Assembly: GCF_003855395.1 (NCBI RefSeq)
Contig: NZ_CP034015.1
Span: 2,738,001-2,802,000 of the forward strand
Direction: 5' to 3'
From: Shewanella livingstonensis
GTDB taxonomy: Bacteria; Pseudomonadota; Gammaproteobacteria; Enterobacterales; Shewanellaceae
Length of the DNA stretch: 64,000 nucleotides
The translations under genes were made by a program, and so were the position numbers. Numbering within the stretch: the first letter of the stretch is position 1; every line of letters begins with the position of its first letter. Below the pieces are notes generated by a model. The model did not search any database and was not told the DNA's origin. It saw nothing but the letters and a program-made list of their open reading frames with translations. Below, piece by piece: positions 9,135-18,016 of the stretch.

Positions 9135-9842
9135 ATGAACACAACGATAAAAAAGTTAGCCCTATTAAGCTTATTTGCACTCCCTACTACAGTGATGGCT
9201 GGTGAGTTAAGCACCACGATTAATGCAACCTCTGATTACACCTTTAATGGTGTTAGCCAAACAGATAATGATCCTGCATTGCAAGCAAGCCTAGACTATG
9301 CAGCCGATGATGGTTGGTATGTGGGTGCTTGGGCGTCAAACGTTGACTTTGGTAACGCTGATGACACTTGGTTAGAACTTGATTTTTATGCTGGTAAATA
9401 TTTTGAGTTAACAGATCGCGTCTCTGTTGATGCGGGTATCGCTTACTACACATACCATGGTGATGATGCATCGGATGAGTACTATTACCCAGAAATATAT
9501 ACCAAATTTGGCTATACCTCATCACTTGGTCAAAGTGAATTAAACTTCTGGTACTCATGGGATTACTTTGGTGTTGATGCTGGTCATTACATCATGATGG
9601 CAGCACATACCTTTACCATTGCAGAAGGTCATGACATTAGAGTGAGTTTTGATCGGTCAACATCACAAGATGAAGATAAGTGGGCCTGGGACGGTGACAA
9701 GTCTTACAACCATTATCGTGCAGAATACTTAACCAGCTGGGAAGGTTTTGACTTTAACGTCGCGGTTGAAGACACTAGCATGGATACAGATTTAAGTGAT
9801 ACACGTGCAGTATTATCAGTATCTCGTACTTTTAGTCTGTAA
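9135..9842 (+). CDS. TorF-like putative outer-membrane porin (TIGR02001 type)
   Basis: A 235-residue protein with a signal peptide (MNTTIKKLALLSLFALPTTVMA, cleavage after VMA). The mature part has alternating aromatic-rich beta strands and ends in a strand with terminal aromatic-x-Leu (SVSRTFSL), typical of outer-membrane barrels. The opening ELSTTINATSDYTFNGVSQT is characteristic of the TorF family. AAGGAA precedes the ATG. It is 28 bases from the transporter and followed by a terminator, so it probably shares that transcript and may pass choline or betaine across the outer membrane. The substrate is inferred from context. Confidence 0.8.
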   Translation: MNTTIKKLALLSLFALPTTVMAGELSTTINATSDYTFNGVSQTDNDPALQASLDYAADDGWYVGAWASNVDFGNADDTWLELDFYAGKYFELTDRVSVDAGIAYYTYHGDDASDEYYYPEIYTKFGYTSSLGQSELNFWYSWDYFGVDAGHYIMMAAHTFTIAEGHDIRVSFDRSTSQDEDKWAWDGDKSYNHYRAEYLTSWEGFDFNVAVEDTSMDTDLSDTRAVLSVSRTFSL

Positions 9843-9865
9843 TTTGTCGACACGATAAAGTAGCT

Positions 9866-9903
9866 AAGCAGAATAATGTCTATGACATTGTTCTGCTTTT
9901 TTA
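9866..9903 (+). terminator. Rho-independent terminator after the porin gene
   Basis: A 15-bp stem (AAGCAGAATAATGTC with GACATTGTTCTGCTT, one wobble) has a 3-base loop and is followed by a T-run. It ends the bet locus transcript. Confidence 0.88.
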
Positions 9904-9964
9904 ATATTGGGCATGAGTAATAAGCTGATTTCTGTTATGGTGCGTGATTAATGATGAGGGGATT

Positions 9965-10449
9965 ATGGAAAAATACGAACAACTATTAATTTCATTGCGC
10001 CGGGTGATCAGAGCTATTGATATACATTCGCGTCAATTAAATAAACTATCAGGTTTAACTGGACCGCAACTCATGGTCATACAGAAAATTGATCAACTTG
10101 ACGCACCACTGGCTAAACAAATAGCCCAAGAGATTAATCTCAGCGCAGCAACTGTGACGACCATTATTGACCGACTAGAAAATCGTGGCATGGTGATTAG
10201 AAAGCGCAGTGAAACTGACAAGCGTAAAGTCCATTTGTCGTTAAGTGATGCGGTAAAACATTATTAAATAGTGCACCAAAACCTTTGCAAGAGCATTTTA
10301 TTATGCGTTATCAAAACCTTGAAGAATGGGAACAAAGTCAATTATTGTCGGCCGTTGAACGAATCGCCACAATGATGGATGCAAATGATATTGATGCGGC
10401 GCCTGTATTGTACGTCGGCCAAATTCAAGTAGACGACCCCGCTCAATAA
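9965..10449 (+). pseudogene. MarR-family regulator, single-base frameshift
   Basis: The first part encodes a winged helix (KQIAQEINLSAATVTTIIDRLENRG, then wing DKRKVHLSLSDA). The frame then stops at 10267. Lowering the frame by one base near 10250 restores a normal C-terminus that reads KTLLNSAPKPLQEHF and ends APVLYVGQIQVDDPAQ at the TAA 10447-10449. A one-base deletion in or next to a GCGGTAAAA run therefore splits a gene of about 161 codons. The ATG at 9965 follows GAGGGG and is preferred to a GTG at 9944. The gene follows the bet locus, so it may once have regulated a nearby function. A sequencing error is the alternative. Confidence 0.8.
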
Positions 10450-10982
10450 GCCCCCTTTCCTGCCTATAGCGCGAGAAGCATCTTGCGTTATAAGGTCTAT
10501 CTTAACGTTCACCTCCCTTCGAACGGTTATTGTCATCTTTTTGAAACAGTACTGTTTCATCGCCTGACAGTGCACATTATTGTGAATATCTGCCATAACA
10601 CCAAATATTTAACCAGAGCGCTAAGGATTGTAAACTCTCAATTTACTTCACAAATTTCAGATGTAAAAAAGCCGAAAGCCCCAACTATTGTTAAGGCTTA
10701 TTCACACCACTCTCTATTGCTAGAGATTATAATGGTACCCGAGGCCGGACTTGAACCTGTACGCCTGATATTCAACCAGAGCGCGAGGGATTTTAATCTT
10801 TCAATCTAATTCACAAATTTCAGATGTAAAAAAGCCCCAACTGTTGTTGAGGCTTATTCACACCACTCTCTATTGCTAGAGATTATAATGGTACCCGAGG
10901 CCGGACTTGAACCTGTACGCCTGATATTCAACCAGAGCGCGAGGGATTTTAATCTTTCAATCTAATTCACAAATTTCAGATG

Positions 10983-11016
10983 TAAAAAAGCCCCAACTAA
11001 TGTTGAGGCTTTTTTA
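10983..11016 (-). terminator. Terminator hairpin in third repeat unit
   Basis: AAAAAAGCCCCAAC pairs with GTTGAGGCTTTTTT around TAAT with one wobble, so it can terminate in either direction. The equivalent stems in the two distal units (near 10668 and 10829) have lost their T-runs. Confidence 0.7.
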
Positions 11017-11134
11017 CACCATACTTACGTATGTAAATGATGGTACCCGAGGCCGGACTTGAACCGGCACGCCTGATATTCAACCAGAGCGCGAGGGATT
11101 TTAATCTTTCAATCTAATTCACAAATTTCAGATG

Positions 11135-11168
11135 TAAAAAAGCCCCAACTAATGTTGAGGCTTTTTTA
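11135..11168 (-). terminator. Terminator of the glyW-cysT-leuZ operon
   Basis: The same 14-bp stem (AAAAAAGCCCCAAC / GTTGAGGCTTTTTT) lies about 25 bases past the CCA end of the intact tRNA-Leu. On the minus strand it ends in a six-T run, so it is the first likely stop of the tRNA transcript. Confidence 0.8.
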
Positions 11169-11192
11169 CACCATACTTACGTATGTAAATGA

Positions 11193-11278
11193 TGGTACCC
11201 GAGGCCGGACTTGAACCGGCACGCTTATTCAGCGAGGGATTTTAAATCCCTTGTGTCTACCGATTCCACCACTCGGGC
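11193..11278 (-). tRNA. leuZ: tRNA-Leu (anticodon TAA)
   Basis: An 86-base class II tRNA. On the minus strand it starts GCCCGAG and ends CTCGGGT-ACCA, with a 7-bp acceptor stem and encoded CCA. The anticodon stem AGGGA/TCCCT holds the loop TTTAAAA, giving anticodon TAA. The T-arm GCCGG-TTCAAGT-CCGGC is perfect. A long variable arm is present, as expected for Leu. It is the last gene of a glyW-cysT-leuZ operon as in E. coli. Confidence 0.96.
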
Positions 11279-11333
11279 AAAGTGTTGTTTTAACCGTTAC
11301 TAAAACATAAAGTAACCATTAAACGCAATTTTG

Positions 11334-11407
11334 TGGAGGCGCGACCCGGAGTCGAACCGAGATAGACGGATTTGCAATCCGTAGCATAGCCATTCTGCCA
11401 TCGCGCC
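11334..11407 (-). tRNA. cysT: tRNA-Cys (anticodon GCA)
   Basis: A 74-base tRNA on the minus strand with acceptor GGCGCGA / TCGCGCC and encoded CCA. The anticodon arm CGGAT-TGCAAA-TCCG carries GCA. It lies 55 bases upstream of leuZ and 42 bases downstream of the Gly gene on the same strand. Confidence 0.96.
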
Positions 11408-11449
11408 ATGCTTTAACCAATATCAAATCCATCGGAGGGGATAAGAAAT

Positions 11450-11525
11450 TGGAGCGACATATCGGGTTCGAACCGATGACCTATACCTTGGCAAGGTATC
11501 GCTCTACCAACTGAGCTAATGTCGC
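11450..11525 (-). tRNA. glyW: tRNA-Gly (anticodon GCC)
   Basis: A 76-base tRNA on the minus strand with acceptor GCGACAT / ATGTCGC and encoded CCA. The D-arm is AGCTCAGTTGGTAGAGC and the anticodon arm TACCT-TGCCAAG-GTA carries GCC. It is the first gene of the operon. Its 5' half is repeated twice in the leader upstream. Confidence 0.96.
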
Positions 11526-11684
11526 ATTTATATCTCTGTAATGTTTCTTTAACACTGCAGGAAAAGTATCGTCTTTCAACCTGTTCCAACTGAGCTAATG
11601 TCGCATTTATATCTCTGTAATGTTTCTTTAACACTGCAGGAAAGGTATCGTCTTTCAACCTGTTCCAACTGAGCTAATGTCGCA
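11526..11684 (-). repeat. Tandem array of tRNA-Gly 5' halves
   Basis: Two 79-base units (11526-11604 and 11605-11683) each end with the exact first 19 bases of tRNA-Gly (plus-strand CCAACTGAGCTAATGTCGC). Each also has a degenerate D-arm to anticodon-stem segment containing GTATCG. The units are almost identical (AAAAGTATC versus AAAGGTATC). On the minus strand they lie in the operon leader between promoter and glyW, so they should be transcribed. Confidence 0.85.
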
Positions 11685-11756
11685 TTTATATCTAATATGT
11701 TATTAAAAAATTAACACATTGCAACTAGAGGTTGTTTCCCCTGACTGCGGAATGGC

Positions 11757-11784
11757 ATTCTACCGTTTTAGCTCCGATAGTCAA
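11757..11784 (-). promoter_or_regulatory. Sigma-70 promoter of the tRNA operon
   Basis: On the minus strand TTGACT (11779-11784), a 16-base spacer and TAGAAT (11757-11762) are followed by a GC-rich discriminator (GCCATTCCGC). This is the layout of a stringently controlled stable-RNA promoter. It lies about 73 bases before the repeat array. Confidence 0.75.
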
Positions 11785-11863
11785 TCAATAAAAACACATT
11801 TATTGCAACAAAATGACTGTTTGATGCATAAATCATCATTGTGATTAAATAAATTACAACAGT

Positions 11864-11893
11864 ATAAAAAAGCACCTCCAAAGAGATGCTTTA
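11864..11893 (-). terminator. Terminator of the long GAPDH gene
   Basis: On the minus strand AAAGCATCTC pairs with GAGGTGCTTT (one wobble) around TTTG and is followed by a T-run. It lies about 97 bases past the gene's stop codon. Confidence 0.75.
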
Positions 11894-11989
11894 TTATTAG
11901 TATGATGGTAAGTACTCAATAAACCGCGATATTAAGCTTACGCTCTTTATGAGTCACCACCATCATGAATGGTTAGTTTTTATAATACA

Positions 11990-13426
11990 TTAGCTTTTTG
12001 GTAACGATAAAGTGGTTAAACCAAGCATTTTTTGCATAACGCCAACAACCTGACAGCTATAACCAAATTCATTGTCGTACCATACGTATAAAATAGCGCG
12101 TTTACCCTCTGCAATCGTCGCTTGCGAATCAACCACTCCAGCATAACGTGAACCGACTAAGTCGCTAGATACAATTTCAGTCGATTCAGTAAAATCGATC
12201 TGATTTTGCAATCCAGACTGTAAAGCGACATCTTTTAGATATTCATTCAGTTCATCGCGATTCGTTTCGTTTTGTAAATTAACACTAATGATAGCCATCG
12301 AAACATTTGGTGTTGGAACGCGGATCGCATTACCAGTTAACTTACCCGCTAAAACAGGTAATGCCTTAGCAACCGCTTTAGCAGCACCTGTTTCAGTAAT
12401 CACCATATTTAACGGTGCACTGCGACCACGACGGTCGGCACTATGATAGTTATCAATTAGGTTTTGATCGTTGGTATACGAGTGAATCGTTTCTACGTGG
12501 CCATTCTCAATAACATATTTGTCATTAACCGCTTTCAGTACCGGCGTAATAGCGTTGGTGGTACAACTGGCTGCCGATACAATGGTATCTTCATCAAGGA
12601 TATCGTTTTCATTAACACCATAAACGATATTTTTAATGGCGCCTTTAGCCGGTGCTGTTAACAATACTTTTGCTGCACCAGGGCTTTTAAGGTGTAAACC
12701 TAAACCGGCTTCATCTTTCCAAATACCTGTGTTATCAACAATCAATGCATTGTTAATGTCATACTTAGTGTAATCCACCTCATCAGGTGAATTAGAATAA
12801 ATGATTTGAATATAAGTACCATTTGCGATGATTGCGTTGTTTTCTTCATCAACTTCGACAGAACCATTAAATGGTCCGTGTACTGAGTCGCGACGTAGTA
12901 AGCTAGCACGTTTTTCTAAATCGCCCTTTTTACCACCACGTAACACAATGGCGCGGAGGCGCATTTTGTTACTTTTACCCGTACGTTCAATTAATAAGCG
13001 TGCTAATAAACGGCCAATACGACCAAAACCATAAAGCACTACATCACGAGCAGGTGTATCATCACCATGGTTGACAGCTTCAGACAACTCCTGTGCCATA
13101 TAAGCTTCAATACCACTGGCATCTTTATTATCACGCCAGTAATTGATTGCTAATTTACCGATATCCACTCTGCAATGCTTAATCGCTAATTTGCTAAGTG
13201 CTACAACAAATGGGAAACTTTCACGAAGACGTAATTTTTCACCGACATGACGACGTACTAAACGGTGTGACTTAATGATTTCGATGGTTGATGCATTTAA
13301 TAACGGTTTACCATATACCATTACTTCAATGCCCTGATTACGATACAATTTGCCAAGCAATGGTTGCATTGCTTCTGCCATTTCGAAACGTTCTTGCCAG
13401 CTTTGTAAATGTTTATCTGCGCTCAT
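11990..13426 (-). CDS. Long-form glyceraldehyde-3-phosphate dehydrogenase
   Basis: A 478-residue protein with an extra N-terminal region of about 125 residues before the GAPDH fold. The Rossmann motif GFGRIG is at 133-138, catalytic Cys288 is in SAASCTTNA, and the active-site His follows in [10 protein letters not shown]. Where standard GAPDH has NDL after the second beta strand, this protein reads VLRGGKKGD. The lost acidic residue and basic neighbours suggest altered, perhaps NADP-tolerant, cofactor use. AAAGGA precedes the ATG. The extension is seen in a GAPDH subgroup common in Shewanella and Vibrio; its function is not known to me. Confidence 0.9.
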   Translation of the reverse strand: MSADKHLQSWQERFEMAEAMQPLLGKLYRNQGIEVMVYGKPLLNASTIEIIKSHRLVRRHVGEKLRLRESFPFVVALSKLAIKHCRVDIGKLAINYWRDNKDASGIEAYMAQELSEAVNHGDDTPARDVVLYGFGRIGRLLARLLIERTGKSNKMRLRAIVLRGGKKGDLEKRASLLRRDSVHGPFNGSVEVDEENNAIIANGTYIQIIYSNSPDEVDYTKYDINNALIVDNTGIWKDEAGLGLHLKSPGAAKVLLTAPAKGAIKNIVYGVNENDILDEDTIVSAASCTTNAITPVLKAVNDKYVIENGHVETIHSYTNDQNLIDNYHSADRRGRSAPLNMVITETGAAKAVAKALPVLAGKLTGNAIRVPTPNVSMAIISVNLQNETNRDELNEYLKDVALQSGLQNQIDFTESTEIVSSDLVGSRYAGVVDSQATIAEGKRAILYVWYDNEFGYSCQVVGVMQKMLGLTTLSLPKS

Positions 13427-13626
13427 GTAGGGATCCTTTATCTCGCTTTTCTATTTTTTTAAGAAAGGTTTGAGTAACAAAAAGAAAAGACCAATAATTT
13501 AGTATATTGTATGGGGGTGGCCCCTGTTGGTCGCCGACATTGTAATGAAATACAGGCTATTTCGCTAGTAACAAATTTTCGGTAAATGTGTAATTTTATT
13601 AGACAATTTACCTCTCGGAGAGCATT

Positions 13627-14457
13627 TTGAGCAATAATTTTGTATTAATTACATCATTTACAGTTATTGGGGCATTATTTGGCCTTTTTGGCTGCGATAA
13701 TGACCGTAATAGCGACCTCATTTGTAAAAATAATCCCGAACTTTGTAGCGATTTACACAAAGATAGTTGGTGCCGATTTGAAAAAGGCGACTTGATCCGT
13801 CATCGATACGCGTTAAAACAGAGCTCGTCGCCCACAGGCAAGCAACTTTATCAACAGTTGGTATATCTAGAAAATTACAGTAAATGCATCGAATTAGCCG
13901 CAGGGGTTCAACATAAGTTGAATACCGACCGTACACGTGATCGCGAGCGAGCATTTGCGGTAAGTACTCAAACACTGTCTGAACTTCAAGAGTTTACTCG
14001 CACTAATAATGAGGTACATTTAGCCTTTTATCGCTGGATGCGTTTCAACGATCAAGACTCGTTCGCTATTGTAGAAGACACCTATAAGCAAGGTGTCCTC
14101 ACTGACAATGACATCATTACCCAGCTTGCTGCTTATTATGTGCGAGTTTCACCTCATGACGCTAAAACACTTTATTTGCATTTGTTAGCCACAACTGAAC
14201 CCGCCAAAATCGATCCTGATTGGTTTTTAGCGTTAGCATCGATATATCGACAACAACAAAATGCTGAAAAAGAATACCTGTTAACTCGAGCAAATTTGTT
14301 AATGAGTGACCACCATGCTGATGAAGAAAAGTTATTGGCTATCATTAATGGTAATAAAACATTAGCGACTGAACTCGATAAACAAGCACTTGAATTAATC
14401 TCAGCGGTAATGAGTAAGCAATTTGCACAGAGTCGCAGTGAAATGTTACTAAAATAG
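13627..14457 (+). CDS. DUF2989-like lipoprotein
   Basis: A 276-residue protein starting at TTG with GGAGAGC a few bases before it. The N-terminus has a hydrophobic stretch ending LFGLFGC, a plausible lipobox with Cys at about residue 23. Next comes NDRNSDLICKNNPELC. The rest is helical and TPR-like (ALASIYRQQQNAEKEYLLTRA). The N-terminal pattern after the Cys matches DUF2989 proteins of Shewanella and Vibrio, whose role is unknown. It is transcribed divergently from the long GAPDH gene. Confidence 0.7.
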   Translation: MSNNFVLITSFTVIGALFGLFGCDNDRNSDLICKNNPELCSDLHKDSWCRFEKGDLIRHRYALKQSSSPTGKQLYQQLVYLENYSKCIELAAGVQHKLNTDRTRDRERAFAVSTQTLSELQEFTRTNNEVHLAFYRWMRFNDQDSFAIVEDTYKQGVLTDNDIITQLAAYYVRVSPHDAKTLYLHLLATTEPAKIDPDWFLALASIYRQQQNAEKEYLLTRANLLMSDHHADEEKLLAIINGNKTLATELDKQALELISAVMSKQFAQSRSEMLLK

Positions 14458-14687
14458 GCATTAATCAGCCCGCTAATAGACCAATATTATATAACGCACG
14501 GTAGTGTTCAACTTACAAAACTGTGCTTAATTTATATTCATAATGTGCTTAATGTAAAAAAAATACAAAATTATTGGCTTAATTAAGCATATTTAGGTGA
14601 TTTAACTTGATTATTACGGCCAATTTGGTAATTTTACAACTAGGCGATTTACATGCCACCTAATTATTTTAACTTGAGGGATATGAG

Positions 14688-15698
14688 ATGACTATCCGTG
14701 TAGCAATTAACGGCTATGGCCGTATCGGTAGAAATGTTTTACGTGCACTGTACGAAAGCGAAAAAAATTACCCAATCGAAATCGTTGCATTAAACGATTT
14801 AGGTGACGCATCTATTAATGCTCACTTAACTAAGTACGATACTGTACATGGTCGCTTCAACGCAAAAGTTGATCACGACGATGAAGCTATCTATGTTAAT
14901 GGTGATAAAATTTTAACCTTCCAAGAACGTGACCCATCAAAGTTACCTTGGGCTGAGCTGAAAATTGATATCGTTTTCGAATGTACTGGTATTTTTACTT
15001 CTAAAGAATCTGTGCAACCGCACCTTATCGCTGGTGCGAAGAAAGTGCTTATTTCTGCTCCAGGTAAGAATGTAGATGCAACAGTTGTTTACGGTGTAAA
15101 CAACGAAGTGTTAACTGCTGATATGACAGTAGTTTCAAATGCTTCTTGTACAACTAACTGTTTAGCACCTATTGCTAAGCCGTTAAATGATGAGCTTGGT
15201 ATTGAGTCTGGTTTAATGACCACAATCCACTCTTACACTAACGATCAACGTTTATCTGATGTGTATCACACAGATTTACGTCGTGCTCGCGCTGCGGCAA
15301 TGTCGATGATCCCAACTCAAACCGGTGCAGCTGCTGCAGTAGGTTTAGTGGTTCCTGAGCTTCAAGGCAAATTTGACGGTTTAGCGGTACGTGTACCAAC
15401 CATTAACGTGTCTTTAGTTGATTTAACATTCTTAGCATCTCGTGACACGACTGTTGAAGAAGTAAATGCCATCATTACTCGTGCTTCACTACAGTCTCCA
15501 ATGTCTGAAGTATTAGCGATTAATGAAGAGCCATTGGTGTCTATTGACTTTAACCATAATCCTTTCTCTTCGAATTTCGACGCAACACAAACACGTGTTA
15601 AAGGTCGTTTAGTGAAAGTGATGTCTTGGTATGATAACGAATGGGGTTTCAGTAACCGCATGTTAGACAACGCTGTTGCACTAATGAATGCGAAGTAA
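14688..15698 (+). CDS. gap: Glyceraldehyde-3-phosphate dehydrogenase, type I
   Basis: A 336-residue protein of standard length. The NAD-binding motif INGYGRIGR is at residues 7-15 and LNDL at 35-38. The catalytic Cys154 lies in [11 protein letters not shown] and the active-site His in [10 protein letters not shown]. The C-terminal [14 protein letters not shown] is close to the family consensus. It catalyses the NAD-dependent oxidation of glyceraldehyde 3-phosphate in glycolysis or its reverse. It retains NDL, unlike the nearby long paralogue. Its codon use looks optimised, suggesting high expression. An erythrose-4-phosphate dehydrogenase (Epd) is the main alternative. Confidence 0.92.
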   Translation: MTIRVAINGYGRIGRNVLRALYESEKNYPIEIVALNDLGDASINAHLTKYDTVHGRFNAKVDHDDEAIYVNGDKILTFQERDPSKLPWAELKIDIVFECTGIFTSKESVQPHLIAGAKKVLISAPGKNVDATVVYGVNNEVLTADMTVVSNASCTTNCLAPIAKPLNDELGIESGLMTTIHSYTNDQRLSDVYHTDLRRARAAAMSMIPTQTGAAAAVGLVVPELQGKFDGLAVRVPTINVSLVDLTFLASRDTTVEEVNAIITRASLQSPMSEVLAINEEPLVSIDFNHNPFSSNFDATQTRVKGRLVKVMSWYDNEWGFSNRMLDNAVALMNAK

Positions 15699-15744
15699 TC
15701 TACAAAGTATTATTTAATACTTGATAGACATATAGTAGCTTAAG

Positions 15745-15771
15745 AGCCTCGCATTTATGCGGGGCTTTTTG
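15745..15771 (+). terminator. Terminator after gap
   Basis: AGCCTCGCA pairs with TGCGGGGCT (one wobble) around TTTA, followed by a T-run, 47 bases past the stop codon. Confidence 0.85.
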
Positions 15772-15828
15772 TTGTCTGTGGTTTACATACTGATTATTTT
15801 TTCAGTTCACTTTGAAGGTTTTTACTTG

Positions 15829-16701
15829 ATGCAACGACTCCTTTATTTAACTCCATTATTAGTTTTATTTGGTTGTTCTTCAACCAATAATAAAACGACA
15901 TCATCGCATACTAATAGCATGTTTGATAACGCGAACCGTTTAGCTTGTTCAATACAATATGCAGACAGTCATCAATTCTGCACATGCTTCGTTAGCGTAT
16001 TATCCGACGTTACACCCGTAGCTATTAAACAGAAAACAGTTGGCGGTGATCCATCATCTATAAACGAACTAGCCAGTATTATGATTCAACATTCAGATAA
16101 GTTAAATCAATGTGAAGTATTGAAAACACCTGACCTATCCATTTCTAATATTAAATTAACTGCACTTGGCCAAGCTATCCTGTTAGAACACAAAGATAAA
16201 ATCCTGACACCTGAAAATCGTTTCAATTTAGTGCCACATCTAACGATAGGTTACGAATTTAGCATGGACCAAATAGGCGCAATAGAGAAAAGGGCTTATT
16301 CAGAAAAACTCGTAAAAGTAGATCAAAATGCGTTTTACTTTTCACTTTTAAATAATGGCGTTGTTGAAAGAGAAAGCCTTTACAAATATCAGCATGGAGA
16401 TCTATATCTTCGAGCTCAATCTACCACAGAACAAACAATACAAAACGAATACAAAATACCTTATAACTATCAATGTCAATTTGTCATTGGTAAATGTAGT
16501 TCTGTGAGTCATTCAGGTTTAAAGAAAACAGTTTATACGGAATTTAGAGAGGGATATTGGATCAGTAATCAACCTACCTTTGGCGTTAAACGAAAGATAG
16601 TGATCAAAATTTTTGGTATCGATGGATTGCCTTTATATGAATATAATTTATTTCAAAATGGCCGAACGTCAGAATATGTAAGGAAACAGCGAAATAAATA
16701 G
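15829..16701 (+). CDS. Putative lipoprotein of unknown function
   Basis: A 290-residue protein. The N-terminus MQRLLYLTPLLVLFGC is a lipoprotein signal with LFGC as lipobox, Cys at residue 16, then an STNN-rich linker. The open frame extends upstream to 15757, but that would begin inside the gap terminator. GAAGG lies 11 bases before the ATG at 15829, so this start was chosen. The mature part has paired cysteines but no family motif I recognise. The end lies before a bidirectional terminator shared with nadA. Confidence 0.65.
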   Translation: MQRLLYLTPLLVLFGCSSTNNKTTSSHTNSMFDNANRLACSIQYADSHQFCTCFVSVLSDVTPVAIKQKTVGGDPSSINELASIMIQHSDKLNQCEVLKTPDLSISNIKLTALGQAILLEHKDKILTPENRFNLVPHLTIGYEFSMDQIGAIEKRAYSEKLVKVDQNAFYFSLLNNGVVERESLYKYQHGDLYLRAQSTTEQTIQNEYKIPYNYQCQFVIGKCSSVSHSGLKKTVYTEFREGYWISNQPTFGVKRKIVIKIFGIDGLPLYEYNLFQNGRTSEYVRKQRNK

Positions 16702-16782
16702 CGATACTTCGATACTTAACAAGAGATAAATACAGTATCTCTAACTGTATAATTCAGATCGGATGATAAGCTGTATTGCACT

Positions 16783-16808
16783 AAAAAGCCGACTTGATGT
16801 CGGCTTTT
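16783..16808. terminator. Bidirectional terminator between lipoprotein gene and nadA
   Basis: AAAAAGCCGAC pairs with GTCGGCTTTT around TTGAT, with A-run and T-run on opposite sides. It serves the converging plus- and minus-strand genes. Confidence 0.85.
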
Positions 16809-16836
16809 GATTTAACACTTAACCTTAATAATCAGT

Positions 16837-17904
16837 TTAAGCGTTGCCCTTCACTTTCATGTTTAACTCTTTGGCAAAATCAAGCATCCGTGTCAGTGGA
16901 ATTAATGCTTTGATACGTAATGCATCGTCGACAAAGATTTCGTGATTGGTTTTATCGCTATTGATTAATGACTGTTCAATGGCTTGTAGACCGTTCATCG
17001 CCATCCATGGACAGTGGGCGCAGCTTTTACAGGTTGCGCCGTTACCGCCGGTTGGGGCTTCGAGTAATATTTTACCCGGAGCCGCTTGCTGCATTTTATA
17101 AAAAATACCGCGATCGGTAGCGACGATAAACTTGTCGTTAGGCATGGTTTGCGCAGCTTTAATCAGCTGACTAGTTGAACCTACAGCATCGGCAAGTTCG
17201 ACTACACTAGCAGGTGACTCAGGGTGTACTAGAATAGCTGCCGTTGGGTGCTGCTTTTTAAGCTCGCGTAATGCTTTGGCTTGAAACTCATCATGCACAA
17301 TACAATCGCCCTGCCATAACAGCATGTCGGCGCCAGTTTGTTTATTGATGTAAGCGCCTAGATGACGATCGGGAGCCCAGATAATTTTTTTATCCTGGCT
17401 GTCTAAGTGCTCAACAATTTCAAGTGCGATACTTGAGGTGACTACCCAATCCGCACGTGCTTTTACGGCGGCTGAGGTATTGGCATATACCACAACCGTA
17501 TGGTCGGGATGGGCATCGCAAAACTCACTGAATTGCTCAATCGGACAACCTAAATCTAATGAACAGGTTGCTTCAAGAGTTGGCATTAAAATGGTTTTTT
17601 CTGGGCTTAAGATTTTAGCGGTTTCGCCCATAAACTTAACGCCAGCAACAATTAATGTCTTGGCTGGGTGATCACGACCAAAGCGGGCCATTTCTAATGA
17701 ATCAGACACACAACCGCCCGTCTCTTCAGCTAATGCTTGAATTTCAGGATCGGTATAATAATGGGCAACAAGTACTGCATTTTGATCAATCAATAACTGT
17801 TTGATATGTGCTTTATACTGTGCTTTTTCAGTGTCAGACAACACGGCAGGTTTTGGCGGAAACGGATACTCAATAGTTTCAATTTTAGGTGCCGACAGAC
17901 TCAT
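16837..17904 (-). CDS. nadA: NadA, quinolinate synthase
   Basis: A 355-residue enzyme that condenses iminoaspartate (from NadB) with dihydroxyacetone phosphate to quinolinate for NAD synthesis. The 4Fe-4S ligands are visible: Cys114 in [10 protein letters not shown], a second Cys in [11 protein letters not shown] and a third in the [12 protein letters not shown] segment. HYY near 48-50 and [11 protein letters not shown] near 63-73 are family signatures. The length is close to E. coli NadA (347). It is a single gene ended by the bidirectional terminator. Confidence 0.96.
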   Translation of the reverse strand: MSLSAPKIETIEYPFPPKPAVLSDTEKAQYKAHIKQLLIDQNAVLVAHYYTDPEIQALAEETGGCVSDSLEMARFGRDHPAKTLIVAGVKFMGETAKILSPEKTILMPTLEATCSLDLGCPIEQFSEFCDAHPDHTVVVYANTSAAVKARADWVVTSSIALEIVEHLDSQDKKIIWAPDRHLGAYINKQTGADMLLWQGDCIVHDEFQAKALRELKKQHPTAAILVHPESPASVVELADAVGSTSQLIKAAQTMPNDKFIVATDRGIFYKMQQAAPGKILLEAPTGGNGATCKSCAHCPWMAMNGLQAIEQSLINSDKTNHEIFVDDALRIKALIPLTRMLDFAKELNMKVKGNA

Positions 17905-17960
17905 ACAGGTTCCAATCGATTTACATTGTCCGAGTATTATACGAAAAAGCCACTTAAAAC

Positions 17961-17984
17961 AAAAGGACGCGTTAGCGTCCTTTT
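17961..17984 (-). terminator. Terminator of the bkd operon
   Basis: AAAAGGACGC and GCGTCCTTTT form a perfect 10-bp stem around GTTA, 33 bases past the bkdB stop on the minus strand. The T-rich flank continues with TTTTGTTTT. Confidence 0.85.
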
Positions 17985-18016
17985 GGATAAGATAGTGGAA
18001 TTAGCACTAATCATCA

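Larger units (their letters stand above)
10606..11192 (-). repeat. Tandem array of tRNA-Leu 3' halves with trailer hairpins
   Basis: Three degenerate copies of the 3' half of tRNA-Leu (anticodon loop to CCA) lie at 10733-10796, 10889-10952 and 11041-11104, spaced 156 and 152 bases. The intact gene begins 152 bases further on. Each unit also holds a small hairpin and a terminator-like stem. A partial fourth unit without the tRNA part starts near 10606. The copy nearest the gene keeps the exact T-arm. The two distal copies carry changes (CCTGT for CCGGC) that break it. The layout resembles the rtT repeats downstream of E. coli tyrT. Confidence 0.85.

Noticed and set aside
9253..9558. A 101-codon minus-strand frame inside the porin gene
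   Set aside because: It is a His-rich shadow of the clearly real signal-peptide-bearing outer-membrane protein on the plus strand.
10483..10809. A 108-codon plus-strand frame across the repeat array
   Set aside because: It runs through degenerate tRNA-Leu halves and terminator stems and has no binding site or protein-like composition.
11413..11658. An 81-codon minus-strand frame
   Set aside because: It overlaps the intact tRNA-Gly gene and its repeated 5' halves; the repeats keep the frame open by chance.
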